A DNA stretch of 64,000 nt from Clostridium thermopalmarium DSM 5974. Its GTDB lineage: Bacteria; Bacillota; Clostridia; Clostridiales; Clostridiaceae. Shown here piece after piece: positions 7,741 to 17,237 of this stretch (positions within the stretch are counted from its first letter, which is position 1; the number at the start of each line of letters is the position of its first letter). The notes below the pieces were generated by a model. That model did no database searches. It saw nothing but the letters and a program-made list of their open reading frames with translations, and was not told where the DNA came from. The stretch is taken from contig NZ_PVXN01000005.1 in the NCBI RefSeq assembly GCF_002995795.1, positions 62,001-126,000 on the forward strand, in the 5' to 3' direction. The position numbers and the translations under genes are program-made.

Positions 7741-8874
7741 CTAATAGCTTTCAATATAGTTTTTAAATTCTTCAACAGCAATATAATAATTAAGTTTTGC
7801 TGTGTTATACTCATATAAAGCTGAATCTACATTTTCCTTTGCTATATCAACATTCATTTGAGTGCTTTTGCCAGCCTTATATTTAGCTTCTTCTGCTTTT
7901 AAATTTATATTGGCATTTTCATAGGTAAGTTTTTTCATAAGTACTTCATTTTGCAGATTTAATATGTTGTTGTAGTCCGTTCTGATTTTAGCTTCTATAT
8001 TCTTTTTCTCATCTTCTATATCATATTTAAGTGTTAGAAGTTCATCCTCCAGCTCCTCTACTCTAGCTTCATAATCTATAGATGCTAATTTTTCAAGTTC
8101 GCTTGCATCATCATCCACATAATCTTCCACAATATCTTTCTCTTTTATATCTATTTTTTGCTCCTCTATAAGTTTCTTTATAGTATAAGACTTCTCAAGT
8201 TTTGTAGATATAACTTTATTAATATCATCTAAATTGTACTCATTATATGGAATTTCTACTTTCTTAAAATCAAGCTTTTGAGTTACTTCATTGCCAATGT
8301 TTATGTTTAACTCCATTCTAAGGTTTTGCTCTTCATTTTGAAGCTGTTTTAGTATCACTTCAGCTTCCTTTAGATTTGCCTCATCTTCTATTATTGTATA
8401 TTCAGCATCAATTCCAGCTTCAATTCTCTTCTTTTTATTCTCCAAAACCTTTTTCAATCTTTCAATCTTTTTCTTTTGATTTTCTATCATAGCATCCTTA
8501 TTTAAAATCTCATAATACATTTTAGTAGTATTTAATACTACCTCATCCTGCTTTCTACTTCTCTGCCATTCTAAATCCTTTATCTCTAAATCTCTTCTAA
8601 AAGGTGTAACATATTTACGTATGTCTTCCTCGTATGCCGATTCTCCGTCCTTATCCTTTAATGAATCACGATACCACTTTTCCTTAACTTTAATTTTTTG
8701 TTCAAATAGGTTAAGCTCTGAATTGTTACTTGTAGTAAGACGTATTAAATCATTTAAATCTACTGTACCAGTTACATTATTAGAAGCACCAAATACAGTG
8801 GCAGCACCTGCTGCAATAACCAGGGCTGCTATTATTAACAGGGATATTTTTTTAGCTATTTTATTCTTTTTCAT
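7741..8874 (-). CDS. TolC-family coiled-coil protein (second copy)
   Basis: The 377-residue protein has a signal peptide (residues 1-29) followed by long amphipathic helices rich in Glu, Lys and Leu. It ends with the TolC-type repeat pattern NLKAEEAKYKAGKSTQMNVDIAKENVDSALYEY (quoted in part: AGKSTQMNVDIA). TolC proteins form outer-membrane tunnels in diderms, yet everything else here points to a monoderm. The beta-barrel strands of true TolC are not evident. It is the last gene of the MarR-adaptor-RND-TolC-TolC operon and ends at a strong terminator. It may form a periplasm-like or wall-spanning conduit with the adaptor; this is inference. Confidence 0.75.
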   Translation of the reverse strand: MKKNKIAKKISLLIIAALVIAAGAATVFGASNNVTGTVDLNDLIRLTTSNNSELNLFEQKIKVKEKWYRDSLKDKDGESAYEEDIRKYVTPFRRDLEIKDLEWQRSRKQDEVVLNTTKMYYEILNKDAMIENQKKKIERLKKVLENKKKRIEAGIDAEYTIIEDEANLKEAEVILKQLQNEEQNLRMELNINIGNEVTQKLDFKKVEIPYNEYNLDDINKVISTKLEKSYTIKKLIEEQKIDIKEKDIVEDYVDDDASELEKLASIDYEARVEELEDELLTLKYDIEDEKKNIEAKIRTDYNNILNLQNEVLMKKLTYENANINLKAEEAKYKAGKSTQMNVDIAKENVDSALYEYNTAKLNYYIAVEEFKNYIESY

Positions 8875-8897
8875 TTACACTCATTTCCTCCTTTATT

Positions 8898-10388
8898 CTA
8901 GTACCCTGGACCTATTTTGCTTGCTGCCTCCAGCTTTTTTAAGGCGGTTTTATATTTTATCACTGCATTATCATAATTCATCTTTGCACTATTCACCCCA
9001 ATCTCTACGTTCCAAAGCATAGGTAGTGCTACTCTTCCAGCCTCATAATTCTTTTTAACAGCATTATATTGAACTTGTGCTGCTTCTAGCTTTTTATGGG
9101 CCAAATCTATTTCAGCCTTCTTCTGCGTCACGTCTAAATAAGCATTTTTTATATTTTGTCTTACTTCCTTTTCAGCCTCTAACAGTGCAGTCTGTGCTTC
9201 ATTAAGAGTTCTTTCAGCATCCATCCAATCGTAATCATCCTCATCAAGATAATCTTTAATTATATCAAAAGTTCTTTCTGCTTCTTCGCAGTCTAGCTTA
9301 GCAGCAATGATTTCATTTCTGTTTAAAAGAGCTGAAGATAGGTACTCATCATAGTCCTTTGGCTCATTTATATTAGTATCAATGCTTTCAGTAAGTTCCA
9401 CTGTTTTTTCTAAGTCTATTCCAAGTAACTGCTTTAATTGAATCTTTCCATTTTCTATTTGCCTAGTTAAATTCTCCACCTGAAGTTTTAACTTCTCAAG
9501 TTCTTTTTCTGCTATATTTTTATCATTTTCAGACACTCTTCCATTTTCATACTGAGCCAAAATATTATTGTAATCTTTTTGCTGTTTTTCATAAAGCTGC
9601 TTTTGTATTTTTAACCCTTCCTGTGCAAATAGAATATTATCGTAGGCTGTTTCTACTCCATATTTAATGCTCTCACTTACAGCTTCTTTTTGATACTTCA
9701 TTTTTTCTAAATTAGTCTGAAGGTTATGCCATATAATATCTCTTGCTTTTACAAATCTATTATATTCCTGCTCCTGAGTTAGCTTTATTGGAGTACCATC
9801 TGCTGGAGATGCTAGCCCCATTGAAACATATAATGCTTTTTGTTGTTCAAACTTGGCTAATTTTTTCTTTATCTCATCGCTTTCCTTGTCTAAGGATTCC
9901 TTATCTAAAGATTGAAGTTCCTTATTCACTTTATCTATATCAGCTTTAATTTCTTCTTCTGTCCTAGTACCGCTTGATTCACTGCTGCCATTTTTAACTT
10001 CCTCTAACTCCTTTTTTAAGTCTTCTAATCTTTTAGATAGCTCATTATACTTTTCAAGTTTATCAGATATCTCCCTTTGTTTTGCTTTAAACTCTTCACT
10101 GCTTATTTCTTCATATTCATCTTTATAATCTTCAAAGCCATCTAAAAGCTTAGTGATTTCATCACTTAATTTTTTGTATTTTTTAAAATTTCTAAGCATT
10201 GTATTCATGCCTGCATCTAATCTTAGAATATTATTATTATTTTCCAGGGCCATATCTAAAGCCTGAGTTCTTGTTAAAACTACAGTTTCTTTTGAAACCT
10301 CAGCACTTGTATTAAGCGCTGAGGTTATGAAAATAGTAGAAGCCACTATAACTCCTAGTATTCCCGAAAGATATTTCTTGTTTATCAC
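8898..10388 (-). CDS. TolC-family coiled-coil protein (first copy)
   Basis: The preferred start is GTG 10388, eight bases after AAAGGAG; an earlier in-frame GTG overlaps that site. The protein has 496 residues with a signal peptide (to about residue 30). An early extra coiled coil spans about residues 50-190 and includes a Ser/Gly break (GSSESSGTRTEE). Two TolC-like repeats follow, marked YENGRVSENDKNIAEKELEKL (in part) and YEAGRVALPMLWNVEIGVN. It begins 13 bases after the RND permease stop, so it is cotranscribed with it. It is longer than most monoderm TolC-like proteins because of the N-terminal coil. Its partner protein and channel-forming ability are not established. Confidence 0.78.
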   Translation of the reverse strand: MINKKYLSGILGVIVASTIFITSALNTSAEVSKETVVLTRTQALDMALENNNNILRLDAGMNTMLRNFKKYKKLSDEITKLLDGFEDYKDEYEEISSEEFKAKQREISDKLEKYNELSKRLEDLKKELEEVKNGSSESSGTRTEEEIKADIDKVNKELQSLDKESLDKESDEIKKKLAKFEQQKALYVSMGLASPADGTPIKLTQEQEYNRFVKARDIIWHNLQTNLEKMKYQKEAVSESIKYGVETAYDNILFAQEGLKIQKQLYEKQQKDYNNILAQYENGRVSENDKNIAEKELEKLKLQVENLTRQIENGKIQLKQLLGIDLEKTVELTESIDTNINEPKDYDEYLSSALLNRNEIIAAKLDCEEAERTFDIIKDYLDEDDYDWMDAERTLNEAQTALLEAEKEVRQNIKNAYLDVTQKKAEIDLAHKKLEAAQVQYNAVKKNYEAGRVALPMLWNVEIGVNSAKMNYDNAVIKYKTALKKLEAASKIGPGY

Positions 10389-10401
10389 AGGTACCACTCC
10401 T

Positions 10402-13400
10402 TTATGAGCTCTGGCTTACAGTCTCAATTTTGCTCTTTTTCTTTCTATTTGCAAATTTACTTCTTAAGTCATCAAATAAACTGTATACAACTGGAATATA
10501 TACTAGAGTTAAAACAGTAGAATACAAAAGTCCACCGATAACTGTTGTTGCAAGTGGTGCCTCCATTTCTGCTCCTTCCCCTATACCAAGTGCCATTGGT
10601 ATAAGACCTAATATTGTAGTTAAAGTTGTCATGAATATAGGTCTTAATCTTCTTGGCCCTGAATTTAAAATGGCTTCTGTTCTGCTTTCTCCTCTGCTCC
10701 TTCTGATATTTATATAGTCTATTAAAACTATAGCATTGTTAACAACTATACCAGCTAGGATTATAACTCCTATAAAAGCGATTACAGATACATTTCTTCT
10801 TGTAATGGCAAGAGCTAATGCCCCTCCTGCAATTGCCATAGGCACTGTAAACATGATTATAAAAGGATTTAGTAGAGATTCAAACTGTGATGCTAATATC
10901 ATATAAACAAGGGCTACGGCAATCAAAAGAGCCTTTGCAAGTTTAGTAAAGGATTCTACCATCTGCTCATTTTCTCCGCCCATGTCATAGCTGTATCCTT
11001 CTGGCAATTGTATTTTTGAAATTCTTGCCTCTATGTCTTTAACTACGCTGTTAAGATCTCTTCCATAAATATCACTTGTAACTGTTACAAGTCTTGACTG
11101 GTTATCTCTGTTTATAGAAATAGGTCCCCTTTCTATTTTAACATCTGCTATTAGATTTAGTGGAATGCTGCTGCCTGAATTTGTTGAAATCATTATGTTT
11201 TGCAGATTGTTAATACTTTCCTTGTACATATCGTCCCCTTTTAAAACTACATCTATCTCATCACCATCAGTTTTAAATGTAGTGACAGTTTTTCCTTTTA
11301 TAGTTGAGCTTATCTGTGATGATATTTGAGCAGCTGTAAGACCATATTGAGAAGCTATGGCTCTATTTAAATTTATTCTGATTTCTGGTTTACCATCTGA
11401 CATACTTGTCTTAACTTCTCTTGTACCATCCACCTTTGCTACTTCAGCTTTAAACTGTTCTCCTATTTTCTTAAGAGTTTCTAAATCATCTCCCTTAATT
11501 TCTATGGATATAGGAGATCCCATTCCCGCCATAGACATAGAAGATGTTTCACAGCTTATCTTTGCACCAGCTATATCACGTGTTTTTTCTCTAATCTCAT
11601 CTGCTATATCACTATCGCTTCTTTTTCTTTCTTTAAGAGACTTTAATTTTACAGTTATGTTAGCTGAATTTGTACTTCCACCCATAATACTTGAGATTCC
11701 AGAACCTCCTATTTGGGTGAAAATAGTATCTATTTCCGGAATTTTTTCTACTTTTTTTTCTACAACCTTAGCCATTTCTGCAGTTTCTTCAATACTTGCT
11801 CCATCTGGAAGGGTTACGGTTACAGAAACTTGTCCTTGGTCCGTTGTTGGAAAAAACTCTGCCCCAACAGTAGCTAAGGTTGCTGTGCTTAAAATGGATA
11901 TAACCAAACCTAAAATAACCGTTTTTTTCCTGTGTAAAATTGCCCAAGCTAAAATTTTTCTATATTTCTTTTCTATTTTACCAAATAAAGCATTAAACTT
12001 ACCGCTTAACCAGAATATACCTTTTCTATGCAAAAGCTTTTCCTCTTCATTTATTATCTCTTCCTCATGAAGCACTTTTGATGCCATCATAGGTGTAAAT
12101 GTCAAAGACACCACAAGAGAAGTCATAAGAGAAAATACTATTGTCAATGAAAAATCTCTAAATATTTCTCCCACCATTCCACTAGTAAGGGCTATAGGAA
12201 GGAAAACTACAACAGTGGTTAAAGTTGAACCTAAAACTGATAGTCCTACTTCTTTTGTAGCTTCTATGGCCGCTTCTCTTCTATCATGTCCTTCTTGAAT
12301 ATATCTATATATGTTTTCCAGTACAACTACAGAGTTATCCACCAGCATACCTACTCCAAGGGCAAGTCCACCTAATGTCATAAGGTTAAGAGTTATATTT
12401 GCAAAGTATAAAATTGCAAAGGTTGATATGATTGAAACCGGTATAGCTGTACCAATTACAAAAGTACTTTTTATATTTCCTAGGAATAGGAAAAGTATTA
12501 ATACTGCAAGTATACCTCCTGATACAGCACTGCTTGCAACATTAGATATAGATTTATTTATATATTCTGCCATATCTATTAAAACATTTATTTTTACATC
12601 TGGATATTTAACCTTTAATTTTTCAATCTGGTTATTAACTTTTTTTGAAACTTCTACGGTGTTGGCATCAGATTGCTTCTGTATGCTTATGCTAACTCCG
12701 TTTTTACCATCAATCATAGCAATAGATTCTATATCTTTATTATTAATAGTTACATTAGCTATATCCTTAAGTAAAACTACTCCTCCAGTCTTTAGAGGTA
12801 TAGGAATATTTTGAATATCCTCTAATGAGGTGAATTCTCCCATGGTCCTTACCAATAATTCTTTGTTTCCTTTATTTACATTACCACCTGGAGAATTTAA
12901 GTTTTCTGCTGCTAAAATCTGTCCTATGTAATCTAAGCTTAATCCATAACCTTGAAGTTTTTCCTGGTTTAAAGCTATTTGTACTTGTCTTTCAAGCCCA
13001 CCGCTAATATCAGCTGAAGCTACTCCTTCAATTTTTTCAAGCTCAGGCTGTATGTTATCCTCTACATAGGCTTGAAGTTGCTGCAAATCCTTTTTCCCTG
13101 TTATACTAATGGTCATTATAGACTGAGCGTTAGGATCTATTTTTAAAACCATAGGGCTTCCTGCACCATCTGGAAGTAACCCTTTAACCATGTCAACTTT
13201 TTCTCTCATGTCTAATGCAGCAAAGTCCATATCTGTTCCATCATTGAACTGAGCTATAACAATGGAATTACCTTCAACTGTTGTAGATGATACTTCTTTT
13301 ATGTTTGGTGTAGTTGCAATAGCTTGCTCTATAGGCTTTGTAATAAGCTTTTCAACTTCTTCCGGGCCTACATTTGAGTAACTTGTGGATACAACTGCAA

Positions 13401-13530
13401 CGGGTATATTCATGTTTGGAAGTAAGTCTATAGATAAGTCTGTAATGGAAACTATACCAATAAGGAGTATTGCAATTACTCCCATTAGTATAGTTACAGG
13501 CTTTTTAACTGCAAACTCGGGTATTCTCAT
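10402..13530 (-). CDS. RND-family efflux permease (AcrB/HAE1 type)
   Basis: The 1042-residue protein has the full RND plan. TM1 starts at residue 13, a large extracytoplasmic loop follows, TM2-6 lie near 335-480, a second large loop follows, and TM8-12 lie near 850-1020. TM4 carries GVGMLVDNSVVVLENIYR, with one Asp where AcrB has two. GGALALAITRRNVSVIAFIG (in part) and GIVVNNAIVLIDYIN mark the second repeat. The family exports drugs, dyes or lipophilic compounds using the proton gradient. It starts with ATG directly after the adaptor stop codon, with GGGGGTG as ribosome binding site. The adaptor upstream and TolC-like genes downstream complete a tripartite set. The substrate is unknown. Confidence 0.95.
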   Translation of the reverse strand: MRIPEFAVKKPVTILMGVIAILLIGIVSITDLSIDLLPNMNIPVAVVSTSYSNVGPEEVEKLITKPIEQAIATTPNIKEVSSTTVEGNSIVIAQFNDGTDMDFAALDMREKVDMVKGLLPDGAGSPMVLKIDPNAQSIMTISITGKKDLQQLQAYVEDNIQPELEKIEGVASADISGGLERQVQIALNQEKLQGYGLSLDYIGQILAAENLNSPGGNVNKGNKELLVRTMGEFTSLEDIQNIPIPLKTGGVVLLKDIANVTINNKDIESIAMIDGKNGVSISIQKQSDANTVEVSKKVNNQIEKLKVKYPDVKINVLIDMAEYINKSISNVASSAVSGGILAVLILFLFLGNIKSTFVIGTAIPVSIISTFAILYFANITLNLMTLGGLALGVGMLVDNSVVVLENIYRYIQEGHDRREAAIEATKEVGLSVLGSTLTTVVVFLPIALTSGMVGEIFRDFSLTIVFSLMTSLVVSLTFTPMMASKVLHEEEIINEEEKLLHRKGIFWLSGKFNALFGKIEKKYRKILAWAILHRKKTVILGLVISILSTATLATVGAEFFPTTDQGQVSVTVTLPDGASIEETAEMAKVVEKKVEKIPEIDTIFTQIGGSGISSIMGGSTNSANITVKLKSLKERKRSDSDIADEIREKTRDIAGAKISCETSSMSMAGMGSPISIEIKGDDLETLKKIGEQFKAEVAKVDGTREVKTSMSDGKPEIRINLNRAIASQYGLTAAQISSQISSTIKGKTVTTFKTDGDEIDVVLKGDDMYKESINNLQNIMISTNSGSSIPLNLIADVKIERGPISINRDNQSRLVTVTSDIYGRDLNSVVKDIEARISKIQLPEGYSYDMGGENEQMVESFTKLAKALLIAVALVYMILASQFESLLNPFIIMFTVPMAIAGGALALAITRRNVSVIAFIGVIILAGIVVNNAIVLIDYINIRRSRGESRTEAILNSGPRRLRPIFMTTLTTILGLIPMALGIGEGAEMEAPLATTVIGGLLYSTVLTLVYIPVVYSLFDDLRSKFANRKKKSKIETVSQSS

Positions 13531-15003
13531 CTATTTTGCACCCCCAACTACTTTTACCTTGTCTCCATTTTCAACAAGTTCCTGCCCCTTTACTATTACT
13601 CTATCATTAACCTTTAGTCCACTTTTAATTTCAACATATTCTCCATTATCAAGACCTGTTTTAACTTCCTTTGCAACAGCCTTACCATTTTCCTCAAGAT
13701 ATACAATTTGCTTTTCATTATCAACAGTAACTGCTTCGCTGTTTACTACCATTACATTTTTCTTCTCATCAGTATTAAATTCAACCTGAGCAAACATTCC
13801 TGAATTTATTTTATGCTCCTTATTGTCTACTTCTATTTCTACTTTATAAAGGTTGTTTTGTCCATTTGCTACAGGGTTTATCAATGTTATAACTCCTGTA
13901 ATCTTCTTATCAGAAACAGATGGTATTTTTAAATTTATTTTGCTTCCTGTTTGGAGTTTAGTTACAAGCTTTTCTGTTACATCTACCTTTACATAAACCT
14001 TATCAACAGATTTTATTGTAACAATAGGTTGAGCATTAGATGCTATTTCTCCTTTTTCTACGTTTACAGCATAAACAACACCCTCTACTGGAGAAGTTAT
14101 TACAGCATCCTGAAGAGCTTTAACTGCCTGATCATAAGCAACCTTAGCCTGATTATATGCTGCTTGTGCTTGCTTTACTCCAGTATTAGCCTGATTATAT
14201 GCTGCTTTAGCTTGTTCTACTCCAAGCTTTGCCTGTTCATATGCCTTTTGGGCTTGTTTTAATCCAACTTCAGCTTGGCTAACTGTGTGACTTGATTGAT
14301 TATAGCTTTCTTTAGCCTGGGCTAATTGTGCTTCTAATACCTTAATAGAATTATCTGAAGCTGCAAGCTCTGCCTGCTCTAATTCTACCTTTGAAATAAT
14401 TCCTTGCTCATATAGTTTTTTGCTTCTTTCTAAATTTAATTTTGCATTTTGAATTTTTTCATAGTTAGCATCATAATTTGCTTTAGCAACATTATAAGCG
14501 GCTTCAACGGATTTTATGCTGTCCTTTGCTTGTTTTAAAGCTGTCTCTGCCTGTTCTACTCCTACAGCTGCTGTAGATACTGAAGCTTGTGCTTGTTTTA
14601 TAGCTATAGATGCATTGTTTACACTATCCTTAGCCTGCTCTACCCCAACGGCTGCTGAATCCATAGATGCCTTTGCTTGGTCTACTCTATTTTGTATGTC
14701 TTGCTTATCCAATACAGCTATTGTCTGTCCAGCTTTAACATGCTGTCCTTCTTTAACAGAAAGTTCCGTTACCTTTGCAGCTACCTTTGGAAATACTCCT
14801 ACATCGTTCTTTCCATCAACCTTTCCAGTAATTGTAGTTGAATTGTAGATTGTATCCAGTTTAACTTTTGCAACTTCAACTGGAGTGTATTCCTCTTGAA
14901 CAGATGCTGCCAATGTGTCACTGCTTGATTTTAATTTGCAGCCTGACAATAGCAGTCCTGCAAGCAAAGAAGCTGAAATTATTCTTAAATAACTCTTTTT
15001 CAC
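13531..15003 (-). CDS. RND efflux adaptor (membrane fusion) lipoprotein with very long coiled-coil hairpin
   Basis: The 490-residue protein has a lipobox (LLLSGC, Cys22), so it should be lipid-anchored. It then shows a biotinyl-lipoyl half domain (VKEGQHVKAGQTIAVLDKQD), a coiled coil from about residue 95 to 305, the second lipoyl half (ITSPVEGVVYAVNVEKGEI) and beta-barrel and membrane-proximal domains. The coil is built from repeats of the form GVEQAKxxYNQAxxGVKQA. At about 210 residues it is roughly two to three times the AcrA hairpin. It is translationally adjacent to the RND gene. A long hairpin could bridge from the membrane through the wall, which is inference. Repeat similarity suggests internal expansion. 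Confidence 0.92.
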   Translation of the reverse strand: MKKSYLRIISASLLAGLLLSGCKLKSSSDTLAASVQEEYTPVEVAKVKLDTIYNSTTITGKVDGKNDVGVFPKVAAKVTELSVKEGQHVKAGQTIAVLDKQDIQNRVDQAKASMDSAAVGVEQAKDSVNNASIAIKQAQASVSTAAVGVEQAETALKQAKDSIKSVEAAYNVAKANYDANYEKIQNAKLNLERSKKLYEQGIISKVELEQAELAASDNSIKVLEAQLAQAKESYNQSSHTVSQAEVGLKQAQKAYEQAKLGVEQAKAAYNQANTGVKQAQAAYNQAKVAYDQAVKALQDAVITSPVEGVVYAVNVEKGEIASNAQPIVTIKSVDKVYVKVDVTEKLVTKLQTGSKINLKIPSVSDKKITGVITLINPVANGQNNLYKVEIEVDNKEHKINSGMFAQVEFNTDEKKNVMVVNSEAVTVDNEKQIVYLEENGKAVAKEVKTGLDNGEYVEIKSGLKVNDRVIVKGQELVENGDKVKVVGGAK

Positions 15004-15048
15004 AAATCTTCCCCCCTGAATAAAATTATAATTTTACCAAATATGATT

Positions 15049-15519
15049 TTATGTATTATCTGATTCATTGTGAGCATCTAAAAGTTCTTGCATATTTTCA
15101 AGTCCATTAATTATTAATTGAACTTTCTCATATGACGCCTTTTTTATTATGCTCTCTAAATAATCCTCTACTTTTTTATTAATCTGCTCTGCAATTTCCT
15201 TATATTCGTCCTCTAGTTCTATATAAGTTACCCTTCTATCTTTATCAGATTTTTCTCTTTTTATAACCTTTCTTTTTTCAAGACCATTAAGCATAGCTGA
15301 CATGGTACTGTTTGAAAGCTGCATTGCTTTGCTTAGTTCTGATATCTTCATTTTTTTATCTTGGGATAATAGCGTTCCAATGACCATCATTTGGGGTACC
15401 GTAAATCCAAAGTCATTAAGCATACCTCCCATATTTTTGTGTATTGTTTTATTTACTGATGCTAAGAGTCTGGCTATCCTAACCCCATCTTTATGCAATT
15501 TCTTTTCTCGCCCCTCCAT
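15049..15519 (-). CDS. MarR-family transcriptional regulator of the efflux operon
   Basis: The 156-residue protein has the MarR winged helix. The recognition segment is MKISELSKAMQLSNSTMSAM and the wing contains KREKSDKDRRVTYIELED. MarR proteins are dimeric repressors, usually released by small lipophilic ligands. The gene heads the operon with the adaptor, RND pump and TolC-like proteins. A 9-base inverted repeat lies in its promoter region, consistent with autorepression. The start is uncertain: a GGAGGGG sequence lies just inside the first ATG rather than before it, so a slightly later start is possible. Confidence 0.88.
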   Translation of the reverse strand: MEGREKKLHKDGVRIARLLASVNKTIHKNMGGMLNDFGFTVPQMMVIGTLLSQDKKMKISELSKAMQLSNSTMSAMLNGLEKRKVIKREKSDKDRRVTYIELEDEYKEIAEQINKKVEDYLESIIKKASYEKVQLIINGLENMQELLDAHNESDNT

Positions 15520-15580
15520 TCTTTAAGATATTGAATATAATAAGTTATATATTAACAAATTTATCCTATAATGTATATAA

Positions 15581-15607
15581 TTCGTATTCAAACATTTCGA
15601 ATACGAA
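15581..15607. promoter_or_regulatory. Probable MarR operator
   Basis: TTCGTATTC and GAATACGAA are perfect 9-base inverted arms separated by 9 bases. They lie about 60 bases before the regulator's start, beside a TTGAAT/TATAGG-like promoter on the minus strand. The symmetry and place fit a MarR dimer site. Confidence 0.6.
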
Positions 15608-15663
15608 CTAACTTATATTTTACCATTGTTTGGCTAATAGTCAATATCCATTTAATATAAATA

Positions 15664-15710
15664 AAAACCATGCATATAAAGGAACATATTTTCCTTATAT
15701 GCATGGTTTT
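15664..15710. terminator. Bidirectional-looking intrinsic terminator
   Basis: The arms AAAACCATGCATATAAAGGAA and TTCCTTATATGCATGGTTTT form a long stem. T runs flank it on both strands. It ends the transcript of the SLAP-domain gene (minus strand). Confidence 0.8.
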
Positions 15711-15741
15711 TTAATTTTACATTATGAAGATCTAAAATCTA

Positions 15742-16674
15742 TTACATGAAGTCAACAGTACACTCTTTTAGATTAACATTTTCAAGAGAAATTGTTCCTG
15801 CTGGAAATATAAATCTATGGAGTCTCGCTTTTGCTGATCCTATTTCTATTCCTTCATTCTCCAAGTCAAATTTTGCTTCAATAAGCTTATTTCCTTCTTT
15901 GTCTGAAATCCTTATAGGAAGTTTTTGAACCTTTATGTCCTTATTCATACCATTTCTAAATAGTACAACTAAAGTAACATTGTTTTCTCTATCTTTCTTT
16001 AAGCTGTATGATGAGATACTCACTTGTCCAGGTTTTATTGAAGGAAGGTTATTTAAAAAATTCTCATATTTTTGTTTTTCCTCATAACTAAGGTTTTCTG
16101 GCAAGCTCTCAAATTCCACTTTAATAACCTTTTCTGCATTAGTTCTACTATCAAAGGCAACTCTATACTCATCTTTCTTTAATGTTTCTATCTTTACATT
16201 AGCTTTATCAAAATAAACCTTCCACGGCCTTACACTTCTTGGAGGAATTTCTCCCATTTCTCTTAAATCAATTAATTGACTTCCTACTATATTGTTATCT
16301 TTGTCTATTATATGTAATAAGGTTTTTTCAAAAGTTATGGGCCTACTTAAAGCACTTCTTATATATACACTAGCTTCATATCTGTCTCCATCATCAAATA
16401 TATAAGCAGTTCTAATATCTACTCCTCCAAAAGTAAGAGGTGGAAACTTTTCTATCTCTTCCTTTATTAAATCCTTCTGAAAGTCTGATGCTGTAGCTTC
16501 TGATACTGGATCAAGAGAAAGCTTAGCATTTGTAAGCTTTGTTTTATCTTCTAAGGCTTCTTTAGTTTCATTTTGTGACTGCTCTTTAGCTTTTTTGGAC
16601 TTTTCTATTAAATTAATTACATTATCTTTTTTAGCCTTATTTCCTCTAAAAAAGTTATTTATAAACTTTGCCAT
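15742..16674 (-). CDS. SLAP domain-containing S-layer assembly-type protein
   Basis: The start is ATG 16674, seven bases after AAGGGGAG; this gives 310 residues and avoids overlap with the upstream gene. There is no signal peptide. After a charged, helical N-terminal part, two similar domains follow, at about residues 60-180 and 205-310. Each has a pattern of the type 'I..Y......ENNVTLVVLFRNG' with a following phrase such as ISDKEGNKLIEAKFDLENEG. This matches my memory of the SLAP domain, duplicated in S-layer assembly proteins tied to accessory Sec systems. Neither secA2 nor secY2 is in the window. Placement among S-layer-like genes supports the call. Confidence 0.65.
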   Translation of the reverse strand: MAKFINNFFRGNKAKKDNVINLIEKSKKAKEQSQNETKEALEDKTKLTNAKLSLDPVSEATASDFQKDLIKEEIEKFPPLTFGGVDIRTAYIFDDGDRYEASVYIRSALSRPITFEKTLLHIIDKDNNIVGSQLIDLREMGEIPPRSVRPWKVYFDKANVKIETLKKDEYRVAFDSRTNAEKVIKVEFESLPENLSYEEKQKYENFLNNLPSIKPGQVSISSYSLKKDRENNVTLVVLFRNGMNKDIKVQKLPIRISDKEGNKLIEAKFDLENEGIEIGSAKARLHRFIFPAGTISLENVNLKECTVDFM

Positions 16675-16699
16675 ATGGTAACTCCCCTTTATGTTATCT

Positions 16700-17089
16700 T
16701 TATTTTTCAATCAGGATATTAGCTACATTTTTGCCGCTTTGAACTGCTTGAACATTTATTGTCATGCCAGCATAATCTCCTTGAAGATTATTATATTTTT
16801 TCTTTAATTCTTGAGCATATTGATTTGCTACCTTTTCTATGTCTTCTTTTTTAGCTTCTTTTTTTATAACCATAGTGGCTATTATAGTTTTATCCTGTAT
16901 GTATACCTTACTTCCAGATACTATACTTTCCTTTTGTATCTTCTCTGTCATAGCTTTATCTTCAATCTTCGTGCCTGACTCCTTTGGAACTTCTACCGGT
17001 TTTTGTTTTCCGCAGGCAGCAAGAGATGCTGAAATAACTAAAGCCGAAACTATAAGTGATACTTTTTTATTTAATGATTTTGTATTCAT
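16700..17089 (-). CDS. Small lipoprotein of unknown function
   Basis: Translation from ATG 17089 (after GGGAGGAG) gives 129 residues. It has an N-terminal hydrophobic segment and lipobox SLAAC (Cys26). The mature part is lysine/glutamate-rich and ends in a probable alpha-beta domain with IIATMVIKKEAKKEDIEKVA and a hydrophobic C-terminal strand (NVANILIEK). It is 25 bases upstream of the SLAP-domain gene and so likely in the same transcript, which suggests a role at the membrane in the same surface process. I do not recognise the family. Confidence 0.75.
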   Translation of the reverse strand: MNTKSLNKKVSLIVSALVISASLAACGKQKPVEVPKESGTKIEDKAMTEKIQKESIVSGSKVYIQDKTIIATMVIKKEAKKEDIEKVANQYAQELKKKYNNLQGDYAGMTINVQAVQSGKNVANILIEK

Positions 17090-17192
17090 TGTAAAAAATT
17101 CTCCTCCCACTTTAATGCTTTTTCACTTATTTGTGACTATAGTTCTTAACTAGTATAGTATATCATATTTTCTATGTAATGGCATTAGTTAA

Positions 17193-17231
17193 AAATGAAA
17201 AGGATAACTATAAAAGTTACCCTTCTCATTT
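17193..17231 (-). terminator. Terminator of the truncated surface-protein gene
   Basis: AAATGAGAAGGGTAAC pairs with GTTATCCTTTTCATTT on the minus strand, just past the stop at 17238. A short T-rich tail follows. Confidence 0.6.
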
Positions 17232-17237
17232 AATCAA

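Noticed and set aside
11357-12814. Long plus-strand frames inside the RND gene
   Set aside because: They are antisense shadows of a strongly conserved transporter sequence.
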